Shown here piece by piece: positions 1 to 6,745 of a stretch of DNA of 9,377 bases (position 1 is its first letter; each line of letters opens with the position of its first letter). Source of the stretch: RPQJ01 sp035691185 (GTDB lineage Bacteria > Pseudomonadota > Gammaproteobacteria > Steroidobacterales > Steroidobacteraceae); NCBI GenBank assembly GCA_035691185.1, contig DASSJN010000064.1:1-9377 (forward strand), given 5' to 3'. Position numbers and translations under genes: made by a program. The notes under the pieces are model-generated. The model was given only the letters and a program-made list of their open reading frames with translations, ran no database searches and had not been told where the DNA came from.

Positions 1-570
1 GAGAGCGTCGACGTCGCGATGCGCGTCGGCAACGTGCAGCAGGCGGGTCTGGCCACGCGCAGGATCGCGGGCATCAACCTCGTCACCTGCGCCTCGCCGG
101 CCTACCTCGCCGACCATGGCGAGCCCCGCACGCCCGACGACCTGCGCCAGCACCGGCTGCTCGGCACGACGCAGGCGTCCGGCGCGCCACCCGAGTGGAG
201 TTTCCCGGCGCCCTACACGCCGAAACGGCTCGGGCTCAAGTTCGCAATGCTTTTCAACGCCGCAACCGGGCCCGTGGTCTCGGCCGCTGCCGGGCTCGGC
301 ATCACGCACACTGCCGACCTGCTGATCGCCGAGCACGTCGCACGCGGGGCGCTGAAGCTGATCCTCGAGGACTACATCGTGGCGGGTCCGCCCATATCGC
401 TCGTATATCCCTCGGGCGGGCACCAGGCGGCCAAGGTGCGTGTGTTCTCGGATTTCGCGGCGGACCTGCTGCTCCGGTGGCACGAGCAGGTGCGGCGGCG
501 CATGGACGGGCAGCCGCCCGCGCACCGGCACCGGCCGTCGGATAAACTGCCCGGCAACGGCGATCAATGA
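1..570 (+). CDS. LysR-family transcriptional regulator, C-terminal effector-binding part (5' truncated by window)
   Basis: The reading frame is open from base 1, and the DNA-binding helix-turn-helix lies upstream of the window. The 189 visible residues form the second half of a LysR effector-binding domain of the CrgA-like type. It begins with ESVDVAMRVG, the usual 'D(L/V)A(I/M)R(I/V)G' strand. It continues with CASPAYLADHGEPRTPDDL and HRLLG, the hinge and crossing region found after the substrate-contact loop. Later come GLGITHTADLLIAEHVARGAL and a C-terminal SLVYPS...KVRVFSDFAADLL helix. An apparent ATG at 19 is internal to the domain and is not taken as the start. The tail after about residue 165 is basic and low in complexity, as is common in this family. 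The protein probably controls a divergent or neighbouring gene outside the window; the nearest gene inside it is the nnrU-like gene just downstream. The effector is not predictable. Confidence 0.9.
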   Translation, partial: ESVDVAMRVGNVQQAGLATRRIAGINLVTCASPAYLADHGEPRTPDDLRQHRLLGTTQASGAPPEWSFPAPYTPKRLGLKFAMLFNAATGPVVSAAAGLGITHTADLLIAEHVARGALKLILEDYIVAGPPISLVYPSGGHQAAKVRVFSDFAADLLLRWHEQVRRRMDGQPPAHRHRPSDKLPGNGDQ

Positions 571-583
571 GAAATACAACGAC

Positions 584-1165
584 ATGACCTACCTCGTCGC
601 GGGCCTCCTGCTCTTCTTCGGCATCCACTCGATCGCAATCGTGGCCCCGGCATGGCGCGACGCGACGGCGGCGAGGCTCGGCGACGCGACCTGGAAGGCG
701 CTGTTCGCGCTCGGCTCGGTGATCGGCTTCGTGATGCTCGTGCACGGCTATGGCCTCACCCGCGCCGACCCGCACGTGCTCTACACGACACCGGCCTGGA
801 TGCGGCACGTCGCCGCGCTGCTGATGCTGCCGGTGTTCCCGCTGCTGCTCGCCACGTACCTGCCCGGTCGAATCAAGGCCGCGGTCAAGCACCCCATGCT
901 GACCGCGACCAAGGCCTGGGCCGTCGCGCACCTGCTCGTCAACGGTACCGTCGCCGACGTGCTGCTGTTCGGCGGGTTCCTGGCCTGGGCCGTGGCCGAT
1001 CGCATCGCCGTGGGCAAGCGCGCGGTCGAGCGGCGGATCCCGGCTTCGCCGCCCTCGCGCTGGAACGACCTGGTCGCGATCGTCGGCGGCCTCGTGCTCT
1101 ACGGACTCTTCGTCGGCTGGCTGCACCAGCACCTCTTCGGCGTCGCCCCCATGCTGCCGCGCTGA
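584..1165 (+). CDS. NnrU-family integral membrane protein
   Basis: This 193-aa protein is dominated by hydrophobic segments at about residues 2-20, 39-57, 72-93, 111-139 and 163-182. The family-typical histidines are present: GIHS (H15), VHGYG (H54), KHP (H103) and WAVAHLLVNG (H116). The NnrU family includes the Rhodobacter protein needed for nitrite and nitric-oxide reductase gene expression. It is distantly related to plant 15-cis-zeta-carotene isomerase Z-ISO, which uses such residues to bind heme b. No denitrification or carotenoid genes are visible here, so the substrate cannot be assigned. The start at ATG 584 is chosen because it begins the first membrane segment directly; the upstream in-frame extension is arginine-rich shadow of the LysR gene. 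The start lies 13 nt after the LysR stop, so co-transcription is plausible. No strong Shine-Dalgarno is seen. Confidence 0.88.
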   Translation: MTYLVAGLLLFFGIHSIAIVAPAWRDATAARLGDATWKALFALGSVIGFVMLVHGYGLTRADPHVLYTTPAWMRHVAALLMLPVFPLLLATYLPGRIKAAVKHPMLTATKAWAVAHLLVNGTVADVLLFGGFLAWAVADRIAVGKRAVERRIPASPPSRWNDLVAIVGGLVLYGLFVGWLHQHLFGVAPMLPR

Positions 1166-1284
1166 CCGGCCGACAGGCACGTCAGCCTCCGCTGCCCTCA
1201 CGTCTCCGCGCCGCCTGTTTTCGGCCGGTATGAAGCTTGTGTAGGCTCCGGCCTCCGTCCTTCGACTGCGCCCCCGTATCGCTG

Positions 1285-2568
1285 ATGTCGTCTCATCGCC
1301 TGCTGCCCGTCGCCCTGCTCCTGCTGGCGTTGCCTGCCGGAGCCGCGGGGCTCGCCGCGACAGAGCGACGCATCGTCGCGGCCGTCGATGCGCGCGCAGA
1401 GGCCTGGGTGCCGCTGCTCGCAGAGACGGTCGACGTGATGAGCGCGACCGAGAACCTCGCCGGCGTCCGCGCGGTCGGCGACATCTATGCACGCGAATAC
1501 CGCGCGCTCGGTTTCGAGACGCGTTGGGTGGAACTGCCGGCCGAGGTGAAGCGTGGCGGTCACCTGGTCGCAACGCGCGCCGGGCGCAAGGGTGCGCCGC
1601 GCCTGCTGCTGATCGGGCACCTCGACACCGTGCTGCAAGGCGAGCGGTTCCGGCGTGAAGGCAATCGCGGCTATGGCAGCGGCGCGTCCGACATGAAGGG
1701 CGGCAACCTGGTGGCGCTCGAGGCCGTGCGGGCGCTGGCCGCCGCCGATGCACTGCGTGGCCTCCACGTCACCGTCGTCTACACGGGCGACGAGGAAGAC
1801 CCCGGCGCGCCGCTGCAGGCGACGCGCCAGGCGCTGATGCAGGCTGCGCGGGATTCCGACGTAGCGCTCGCGTTCGAGGGCGCATCGCCCGGCAAGGGCG
1901 TCACCGGCCGCCGCGGCATCGGCGAGTGGCGTCTCACCGTCACCGGCACGCAGGGGCACTCCTCGGGCATCTTCGGCGAGGAACGCGGCTACGGCGCAAT
2001 CCTGGAAGCGGCGCGCATCCTCGACCGGTTCCGCACGGAGATGCGCGAGCCCAACCTGACGTACAACCCGTCGGTGATCGTCGGCGGCACCGACGTCGCG
2101 TACGCGACCGAGACCAAGAGCGGCACAGCGCTCGGCAAGACGAACGTGATCCCGCGCGAGGTGCAGATCGAGGGCGACCTGCGCTTCCTCGGCGCGGCGC
2201 AGTTCGAGGCAGCCCGACGCAAGATGCAGGAAATCGTCGCGGCGAACCTGCCCGGCACGTCGGCGACGCTCGAGGTCAATGCCAGTTACCCGTCGATGGC
2301 GCCAAATCCGGGCAGCGAGCGCGTGCTGGCGGTGTTCGATGCGGTCAGCCGCGACCTGGGCGCGGGTCCGGTCGTCGCGCAGCCGCCGATGGAACGCGGC
2401 GCGGGCGACATCGCTTTCGTCTGCGAGGACGGCCGGCTCGCCTGCCTCGACGGACTCGGTTCCCTCGGCGATCAGGAGCACGCGCCGGGGGAGTTCATCG
2501 AGCTGGACGCGCTCCCGCTGCAGGTGAAGCGGGCGGCGCTGCTGATCTACCGCCTGTCACGGGGATGA
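1285..2568 (+). CDS. M20-family zinc metallopeptidase (carboxypeptidase G2-like), exported
   Basis: This 427-aa di-metal hydrolase would remove C-terminal amino acids (glutamate carboxypeptidase-like) or hydrolyse related amides. Residues 1-22 (HR, then VALLLLALPAGAAG) form a signal peptide, pointing to the periplasm. All M20 landmarks are present. GHLDTV supplies H112 and D114, and the bridging aspartate D136 lies in GASDMKGG. The general base and metal ligand E170-E171 lie in TGDEED, followed by the third-metal carboxylate E198 in FEGA. The lid/dimerisation domain starts near 212, with H225 in GTQGHSSG. The last metal ligand H399 lies in GDQEHAPGEF. ATG 1285 is preferred over an in-frame TTG at 1237, because only the former puts the signal peptide at the N-terminus. 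No clear Shine-Dalgarno is seen. The 119-nt gap before it shows no recognisable element. The natural substrate cannot be told from sequence. Confidence 0.93.
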   Translation: MSSHRLLPVALLLLALPAGAAGLAATERRIVAAVDARAEAWVPLLAETVDVMSATENLAGVRAVGDIYAREYRALGFETRWVELPAEVKRGGHLVATRAGRKGAPRLLLIGHLDTVLQGERFRREGNRGYGSGASDMKGGNLVALEAVRALAAADALRGLHVTVVYTGDEEDPGAPLQATRQALMQAARDSDVALAFEGASPGKGVTGRRGIGEWRLTVTGTQGHSSGIFGEERGYGAILEAARILDRFRTEMREPNLTYNPSVIVGGTDVAYATETKSGTALGKTNVIPREVQIEGDLRFLGAAQFEAARRKMQEIVAANLPGTSATLEVNASYPSMAPNPGSERVLAVFDAVSRDLGAGPVVAQPPMERGAGDIAFVCEDGRLACLDGLGSLGDQEHAPGEFIELDALPLQVKRAALLIYRLSRG

Positions 2569-2632
2569 CGACGCTGCAATGACGCAAGGTCGCTGACGAT
2601 CTGGCGCGGGCAGGACGCCTCGCGAGGTGCGC

Positions 2633-3916
2633 ATGGAAACGCAATGGTGGGTGCTGGGGTTTGCACTGGCGTTGACGGGTCTGACCATTTCGGCGCTCGT
2701 GCGCCCCGGCTGGCTCGTGCGCGACAACGTGCTGTGGTCGGCCTGCAGCTGGTTCGCGGGGGAATTCGCTGCGTGGCTCGGCGGCGCGGGAGTGCTCGTG
2801 CTGCTGGTTGCCGCGACCACGACGGACGTGCTCGCGGACGAGCGTGGACGGCTCGCGTCGATGCTGATCGTGGCCTCCGCGTGCGGGCTCGTCGCCGTGT
2901 CGCGCCGCGCGCGGGCGACACCCGCAGTGCTGGAGGCGGCCCTGCGCGATGCACTCGGCACTTCGTATCTGCGCGACGTGCCGGCGGAACGCATGCCGGC
3001 CGTCGTCGAAGAGGTGCCGCGGCGCTCCTACCTGCGGCCCTGGCCGCGCCGTTCGGCCTCCGTCGACCTGGTGGCCGACGTGCCGTACCCCGGCGGTCAC
3101 GAGCGCAACGTGCTCGACGTCTACCGCCCCGCCGCGGGATGCCGCGATGCACCGGTGCTGCTGCAGATCCACGGCGGCGGCTGGACGCAGGGCCACAAGC
3201 GGCAGCACGGTCTGCCGCTGGTCCACCACCTCGCGTCGCTCGGCTGGGTCGTCGTTACCCCGAACTATCGCCTGGGTCCCGGCGCACGCATGCCGGCCCC
3301 GCTGGTCGATTGCAAGGCCGCGATGGCGTGGATCCGCGGGCACATCGCGACGTACGGCGGCGATCCCTCGTTCATCGCGGTCACCGGCGGGGGCGCGGGC
3401 GCGCACCTGGCGACCCTGCTCGCGTTGAGCTTCGGGGAGCCGGAGTTGCAGCCCGGTTTCGAGCACATCGACACGCGGCCCGCGGCCTGCGTCCCGCTGC
3501 ACGGCATCTACGACCTCGCCGACCGCAAGCATCGGCATCCCGCACGCAAGGCGCGACTGCGCTGGCTCGGCGCGAACCTGATGCCCTGTCCGCTCGAACG
3601 GGACGCGCTCGCGTGGGACATGGCCTCGCCGCTCGCGCTGCTGCGATGCGACGCACCGCCGTTCTTCGTGCTGCACGGTACGCACGACGCGCTCTGCCCG
3701 GTCGCCGAAGCGCGCGAATTCGCGCGGGAGCTGCGACGCGTCTCGGGCGATCCCGTCGCCTACGCCGAACTCGACGGCGCACAGCACGGCTGGGACACGC
3801 TGTGCTCGCCCCGTGCGCTGCACACGGTGCGTGCCGTGACGCGGTTCCTCGAGTGGTGCGCCGCCCGTCATCGCGCGCAGGGCTCGCGACGGACGGCGTC
3901 GTTCCGCGCTCAGTGA
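2633..3916 (+). CDS. Membrane-anchored alpha/beta hydrolase (HSL/BD-FAE-like fold) with nucleophile Ser replaced by Gly
   Basis: This 427-aa protein has an N-terminal membrane region (hydrophobic stretches at about 5-23, 46-63 and 74-90), a linker, and a carboxylesterase-type alpha/beta hydrolase domain from about 145. The oxyanion-hole motif HGGGW is at 180-184. The acid is D352 in HGTHDALCP and the catalytic histidine is H385 in GAQHGWD, both in their expected settings. The nucleophile elbow, expected as VTGGSAGGHLA, instead reads VTGGGAGAHLA. Residue 254 is therefore glycine (codon GGC at 3392-3394, one A-to-G change from AGC), and no serine lies in the elbow. The frame is otherwise intact, so this is either an inactive relative or a sequence variant. 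ATG 2633 is favoured by GAGG at 2624-2627; a GTG two codons upstream also exists. The 3' end overlaps the convergent hicA-like gene by 7 nt. Confidence 0.88.
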   Translation: METQWWVLGFALALTGLTISALVRPGWLVRDNVLWSACSWFAGEFAAWLGGAGVLVLLVAATTTDVLADERGRLASMLIVASACGLVAVSRRARATPAVLEAALRDALGTSYLRDVPAERMPAVVEEVPRRSYLRPWPRRSASVDLVADVPYPGGHERNVLDVYRPAAGCRDAPVLLQIHGGGWTQGHKRQHGLPLVHHLASLGWVVVTPNYRLGPGARMPAPLVDCKAAMAWIRGHIATYGGDPSFIAVTGGGAGAHLATLLALSFGEPELQPGFEHIDTRPAACVPLHGIYDLADRKHRHPARKARLRWLGANLMPCPLERDALAWDMASPLALLRCDAPPFFVLHGTHDALCPVAEAREFARELRRVSGDPVAYAELDGAQHGWDTLCSPRALHTVRAVTRFLEWCAARHRAQGSRRTASFRAQ

Positions 3917-3921
3917 TGAGC
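3908..3921. terminator. Short hairpin at the convergent overlap of the hydrolase and hicA-like genes
   Basis: The arms GCTCA (3908-3912) and TGAGC (3917-3921) pair around the loop GTGA, a GNRA tetraloop on the plus strand. The hairpin contains the stop codons of both genes: TCA at 3910-3912 for the minus gene and TGA at 3914-3916 for the plus gene. The stem is only 5 bp and no T-tract follows, so a termination role is uncertain. Part of the symmetry comes simply from opposed TGA stops. Confidence 0.3.
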
Positions 3922-4188
3922 CTGGTCGTACTGCGACGGCGTGCAGCGGGCGTGGGCCAGGTATTCGCGCAGATGTCGCACCGCGCTCTTGTCGAGCGTG
4001 TTGCCGTGGTGCGGGCGGTGCAGGATCCCCTCGACGCCGTTGAGCTTCACCCGCAGCCGCGCGCCCGACAGCTGCTCGATCTCCGCGTTCAGGTGATGCA
4101 GCAGTGATTCGATCTCGCGCCAGTGGATGTTCGCGTTGATCGGGTCCTGGAAGATCGTGCGCAGCAGGTGTTCGTGCTTGTGGCTCAT
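3910..4188 (-). CDS. Orphan HicA-like small protein (no HicB partner, catalytic His motif absent)
   Basis: This 92-aa protein starts MSHKHEHLLRTIF and carries a helix NIHWREIESLLHHLNAEI at about 20-37, then a beta region SGARLRVKLNG (41-51) and HRPHHGNTLDKSAVRHLREYL at 57-77. The pattern matches the stand-alone HicA/YcfA-type proteins that are often labelled HicA toxin. These share the double-stranded-RNA-binding-like alpha-beta fold and the closing 'HRPH...DKxAV' segment. True HicA toxins carry a Gly-Ser-His motif whose histidine is needed for mRNA cleavage; here the equivalent stretch is SGARLRV with no histidine. No HicB-like antitoxin is adjacent, so toxin activity is doubtful. It lies 143 nt downstream of pirin on the same strand and overlaps the convergent hydrolase end. 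A GAGGA stretch lies upstream of the ATG, but further away than is optimal. Confidence 0.75.
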   Translation of the reverse strand: MSHKHEHLLRTIFQDPINANIHWREIESLLHHLNAEIEQLSGARLRVKLNGVEGILHRPHHGNTLDKSAVRHLREYLAHARCTPSQYDQAHH

Positions 4189-4331
4189 GACGGGCACCGT
4201 TTCCTCGACGGATGGCCGGGCGGTGCCGGGCCGTCCACACGGGAAGAGGATAGCGAAAAGCGCTGGGAGGCACGTGCGCGGATACCGCAACTCGGCCCCG
4301 CTGCCGCGCCGGAGCGCGCCGGCGAGTTTCC

Positions 4332-5240
4332 TTACCCCGCCACCGCCAGCCGGCCGCTCTGGTAGTCGACGATGGCCTGCTGGATTTCCCGGGGCGTGTT
4401 CATCACGAACGGACCGTACTGCACGACCGGCTCGCCGATCGGCTTGCCCGAGAGCAGCAGCATCTTCGCTCCGCCTGCGCCCGCGCGCAGTGCGACCTCG
4501 TCGCCGGGCGTGAGCAGCCCCGCTGCGCGGTAGGGCAGCGCGCTCGCCTCGTCGCCGACCACGGCGTCGCCTTCGTAGACGTACAGGAAAGCGTTGTGGT
4601 GCGCGGGTGTCGGTACCGTGAGCGCCGCATGCGCGGGAAGCCGGATGTCGTAGTACCGCGGCTCCGTGCTGAGCCCGCCGATGGGGCCGGCCGTGCGCAC
4701 GCCGCCCTGCTCGAACTCCCCCGCGATCACGCGGACTTCTCCACCGGCCTCGAGGGCGACGGTCGGAATCTCGCGCGCCGGGATGTCGCGATACGCCGCC
4801 GGCTTCATCTTTTCCCGCGCCGGCAGGTTGATCCAGAGCTGGAAGCCGCGCATGCGGCCTGCAGTCTGCTGCGGCATCTCCGAGTGGATGATGCCGTGAG
4901 CAGCCGTCATCCACTGCACGTCGCCGGGACCCAGGTCGCCGCGGTGACCGAAGCTGTCCTCGTGGCGCATGTGCCCGTCGAGCATGTACGTGACGGTCTC
5001 GAAGCCGCGGTGCGGATGCGCCGGGAACCCTGCCAGGTAGTCGTTCGGGTCGTCCGAGAAGAATTCGTCGAGCATCAGGAACGGGTCGAACCGCAGGTGC
5101 TGCCCGCTGCCGAGGCTGCGACGCAGCTTCACGCCGGCGCCGTCGGAAGCGGCCACCGACTCGATGACCGTCTGCAAGCGCCGTCGAATCTGCGCCGTCG
5201 GGGGCGTCGCGCGTGTCGTCGTGGTGGTGCGCTCGTTCGT
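4332..5240 (-). CDS. Pirin-family cupin protein, probable ACG start
   Basis: This 302-aa bicupin has full Pirin signatures. The metal site is formed by H75 and H77 in FPAHPHRGFETVTY and by H119 and E121 in HGIIHSEMP; GDLGPGDVQWMTA lies between them. The C-terminal pirin domain follows, with HHNAFLYVYEG and a typical end (QYGPFVMNT). Pirins bind iron and several are quercetin 2,3-dioxygenases or redox-sensing regulators; the substrate here is unknown. Start choice: a Shine-Dalgarno AGGAGGT at 5253-5247 is followed after 6 nt by an in-frame ACG at 5240. This start clears the upstream doxX stop (5264) by 23 nt. The first in-frame ATG is at 5330 but lies 67 nt inside doxX and adds an arginine/alanine-rich shadow. 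A TTG at 5177 has no ribosome site. The N-terminus is threonine-rich (ERTTTTTR). It likely forms an operon with doxX. Confidence 0.9.
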   Translation of the reverse strand, partial: TNERTTTTTRATPPTAQIRRRLQTVIESVAASDGAGVKLRRSLGSGQHLRFDPFLMLDEFFSDDPNDYLAGFPAHPHRGFETVTYMLDGHMRHEDSFGHRGDLGPGDVQWMTAAHGIIHSEMPQQTAGRMRGFQLWINLPAREKMKPAAYRDIPAREIPTVALEAGGEVRVIAGEFEQGGVRTAGPIGGLSTEPRYYDIRLPAHAALTVPTPAHHNAFLYVYEGDAVVGDEASALPYRAAGLLTPGDEVALRAGAGGAKMLLLSGKPIGEPVVQYGPFVMNTPREIQQAIVDYQSGRLAVAG

Positions 5241-5244
5241 GACT

Positions 5245-5253
5245 TCACCTCCT
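5245..5253 (-). promoter_or_regulatory. Strong Shine-Dalgarno that decides the pirin start
   Basis: The minus strand reads AGGAGGTGA here, an extended anti-16S match, preceded by another GAGG. The first in-frame codon at proper spacing is ACG at 5240-5238. No in-frame ATG, GTG or TTG lies within 60 nt downstream. A GTG overlapping the site itself (5248-5246) is in a different frame. Confidence 0.75.
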
Positions 5254-5263
5254 CCTCGTGTCG

Positions 5264-5689
5264 TCAGGCCCGCACGGCGAGCGGATCGCGCGGCGCGGTC
5301 AGTCGCTCGCGTCGCGCATCGAGCGACCATTCGCCGGCGCCGCGCGCGACGAGGAACAGGAAGCCGCCCGCGATGGCGAGGTTCTTCACGAAGAACAGCT
5401 GCTGCACCTGGTCGTCGCCCGAATGGAACAGCACCGCGGCAACGACCGTGAACACGGCGAGGCCGGCGGCGACGATCCGTGTGCGATAACCGACGATGAT
5501 GGCGATCGCGCCGAGCACTTCGAGCGCAATGACGAGCGGCAGCAGGGCGCCCGGGACGCCGACCGAGGCCATGTACGCCTGGGTGCCGGCGTAGCCGCCG
5601 ATCTTGGCGAGGCCAGCCGTCAGGAACATCGCGGAAATCAGGACGCGGCCGGCGAGGTCGGCAAGGCTGGCGGGGGTGGTGTTGTTCAT
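5264..5689 (-). CDS. DoxX-family integral membrane protein
   Basis: This 141-aa protein has four hydrophobic helices at about residues 12-31, 47-67, 72-91 and 99-115. Family features are visible: the first helix with RVLISAMFLTAGLAKI, then YMASVGVPG and the LEVLGAIAIIVGYRTR stretch. DoxX proteins include the small subunit of archaeal thiosulfate:quinone oxidoreductase. In bacteria they are usually linked to quinone, thiol or redox stress. E. coli YqjF, in the same family, is induced by aromatic breakdown products through the LysR regulator YhaJ. The start at ATG 5689 follows AGGAGA with 7-nt spacing; the upstream in-frame extension runs through the AT-rich control region and is not coding. 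It is the first gene of a likely doxX-pirin operon, divergent from the LysR gene. Confidence 0.92.
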   Translation of the reverse strand: MNNTTPASLADLAGRVLISAMFLTAGLAKIGGYAGTQAYMASVGVPGALLPLVIALEVLGAIAIIVGYRTRIVAAGLAVFTVVAAVLFHSGDDQVQQLFFVKNLAIAGGFLFLVARGAGEWSLDARRERLTAPRDPLAVRA

Positions 5690-5804
5690 CTGCAGTTCTC
5701 CTTGGGTTGATCGAGGGCTGTTTTGCTGGGAAGTCAATTTACATCTATTCAATGAATTAAAAAGACGGTATTTTCGATCAAACGAATCGACTGGATAGAT
5801 ACGA
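5690..5804. promoter_or_regulatory. AT-rich divergent promoter/operator region between doxX and the LysR gene
   Basis: These 115 nt separate divergent starts, and the part from about 5731 to 5805 is strikingly AT-rich compared with the surrounding genes. It holds three inverted repeats. ATTCA-A-TGAAT (5747-5757) is perfect. TCGAT-N7-ATCGA (5774-5778 and 5786-5790) fits the spaced dyad of LysR boxes, with an overlapping TTCG/CGAA pair. A wider ATCTAT/ATAGAT pair lies at 5743-5748 and 5795-5800. A weak plus-strand promoter can be drawn (TTGCTG 5723-5728, 17 nt, TATTCA 5746-5751). Promoter boxes are not certain on either strand. Confidence 0.65.
5747..5757. promoter_or_regulatory. Candidate LysR-type operator palindrome
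   Basis: This is a perfect 5-bp dyad around a single base, ATTCA A TGAAT, in the middle of the divergent control region. LysR regulators usually bind short interrupted palindromes between themselves and their divergent target, so this is a reasonable candidate site. It overlaps the weak plus-strand -10 candidate, which would suit autorepression. No second copy elsewhere in the window was noticed. Confidence 0.35.
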
Positions 5805-6710
5805 ATGAGTGCGCCCCGGATCACCCTGGACCAGTGGGCGGCGCTGGTCGCCGTCGTCGAGGCGGGCGGCTACGCGCAGGCCTCCGCACGACTCCACCGC
5901 ACGCAGTCGACCGTCACCTACACGATCAAGAAGCTCGAGGAGCAACTCGGCCTCGCGGTATTCGAACTGCGGGGCCGGCGTGCCGTCCTGACGTCCGCAG
6001 GCGAGGTCCTCTACCGACGCGGCAAGTCGCTCCTCGACGACGCCGCCCGCATCGAGCGGTCGGCCGCCGGCCTCGCCCGCGGCTGGGAACCCGAGATCCG
6101 TCTCGCCGTCGACACGATCTTCCCGACCTGGCTGCTGTTGCGTGCGATGGCGCAGTTCGGCACGGAACAGCCGGACATTCGCGTGGAGTTGATCGAGTCG
6201 GTGCTGGGCGGAACCGAAGACACGCTGATCGAGGGCAGCGCCGACTTCATCATCGGCAGCCAGGTGCCGCCCGGATTCATCGGCGACGCGCTGATGCAGG
6301 TGCGGTTCGTCTGCGCCGCCTCGCCCTCGCATCCGCTGCATTCGCTCGGTCGGCCGCTCACGCTCGACGACCTGCGCGAGCACCGTCATCTCGTGGTGCG
6401 CGACTCGGGCGCCCGACGCGCCCGCAGCGGCGGCTGGCTCAACGAGCGCCGCTGGACGGTCTCCAACAAGGCGACCTCGATCCATGCCGCCTGCATGGGC
6501 CTCGGCTTCGCGTGGTACGCGGAAGAGAACATCCGGCAGGAACTCGACTCCGGGTCCCTGGCGCGGTTGCCACTCGCCGAGGGCGCCGAACGCTACGTGA
6601 CGGTGTACCTCGTCTTCGCCGATCGCCAGGCGGCCGGCCCCGGTGCCCGGCGGCTCGTCGAGATCATCCGCGAGAAGGTGGCGCACACCGTCGCGGGCGG
6701 GCTAACGTAG
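5805..6710 (+). CDS. LysR-family transcriptional regulator, YhaJ-like
   Basis: This complete 301-aa LysR protein has an N-terminal winged helix-turn-helix at about residues 6-65. Recognisable pieces are AALVAVVEAGGYAQASARLH, then QSTVTYTIKKLEEQLG, VFELRGRRAVLT and AGEVLYRRGKSLL. A linker helix with GLARGWE follows; the same ALARGWE-type motif occurs in E. coli YhaJ. The effector domain starts near 94 (IRLAVDTIFPTW). E. coli YhaJ is encoded beside the pirin-like gene yhaK, activates the DoxX-family gene yqjF and responds to dinitrotoluene breakdown products. The present regulator likewise faces a doxX-pirin pair. It most likely regulates that pair and itself through the shared AT-rich region; this is inference from family and layout. 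The Shine-Dalgarno is weak (GGAT). The GFA gene starts 35 nt after its stop, so it may also be co-transcribed with its downstream genes. Confidence 0.93.
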   Translation: MSAPRITLDQWAALVAVVEAGGYAQASARLHRTQSTVTYTIKKLEEQLGLAVFELRGRRAVLTSAGEVLYRRGKSLLDDAARIERSAAGLARGWEPEIRLAVDTIFPTWLLLRAMAQFGTEQPDIRVELIESVLGGTEDTLIEGSADFIIGSQVPPGFIGDALMQVRFVCAASPSHPLHSLGRPLTLDDLREHRHLVVRDSGARRARSGGWLNERRWTVSNKATSIHAACMGLGFAWYAEENIRQELDSGSLARLPLAEGAERYVTVYLVFADRQAAGPGARRLVEIIREKVAHTVAGGLT

Positions 6711-6745
6711 CCGGCGGCGTGCCGGCCGCGCCACGGGAGCGAACC

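Noticed and set aside
1166..1284. Promoter or riboswitch before the M20 gene
   Set aside because: No convincing -35/-10 pair, hairpin with T-tract or conserved leader could be seen in these 119 nt.
302..1753. Minus-strand open frame (483 codons) opposite the LysR, nnrU-like and M20 genes
   Set aside because: It spans three real genes and an intergenic gap and has an arginine-rich composition; explained by high GC.
1198..2481. Minus-strand open frame (427 codons) opposite the M20 peptidase
   Set aside because: It mirrors the codon structure of the peptidase, shows no recognisable domain, and lies fully under a gene with all catalytic residues.
3910..4188. Functional HicAB toxin-antitoxin module
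   Set aside because: No HicB-like frame exists on either side, and the catalytic Gly-Ser-His motif is absent.
2495..4273. Long minus-strand open frame (592 codons) across the hydrolase gene
   Set aside because: It has an Arg/His/Pro/Ala-rich low-complexity composition, is antisense to a gene with clear fold motifs, and runs into the real hicA-like gene in another frame. This is a typical high-GC shadow.
5241..5330. N-terminal extension of pirin from ATG 5330
   Set aside because: It overlaps doxX by 67 nt, its Arg/Ala-rich sequence is unlike pirins, and a strong Shine-Dalgarno lies downstream of it.
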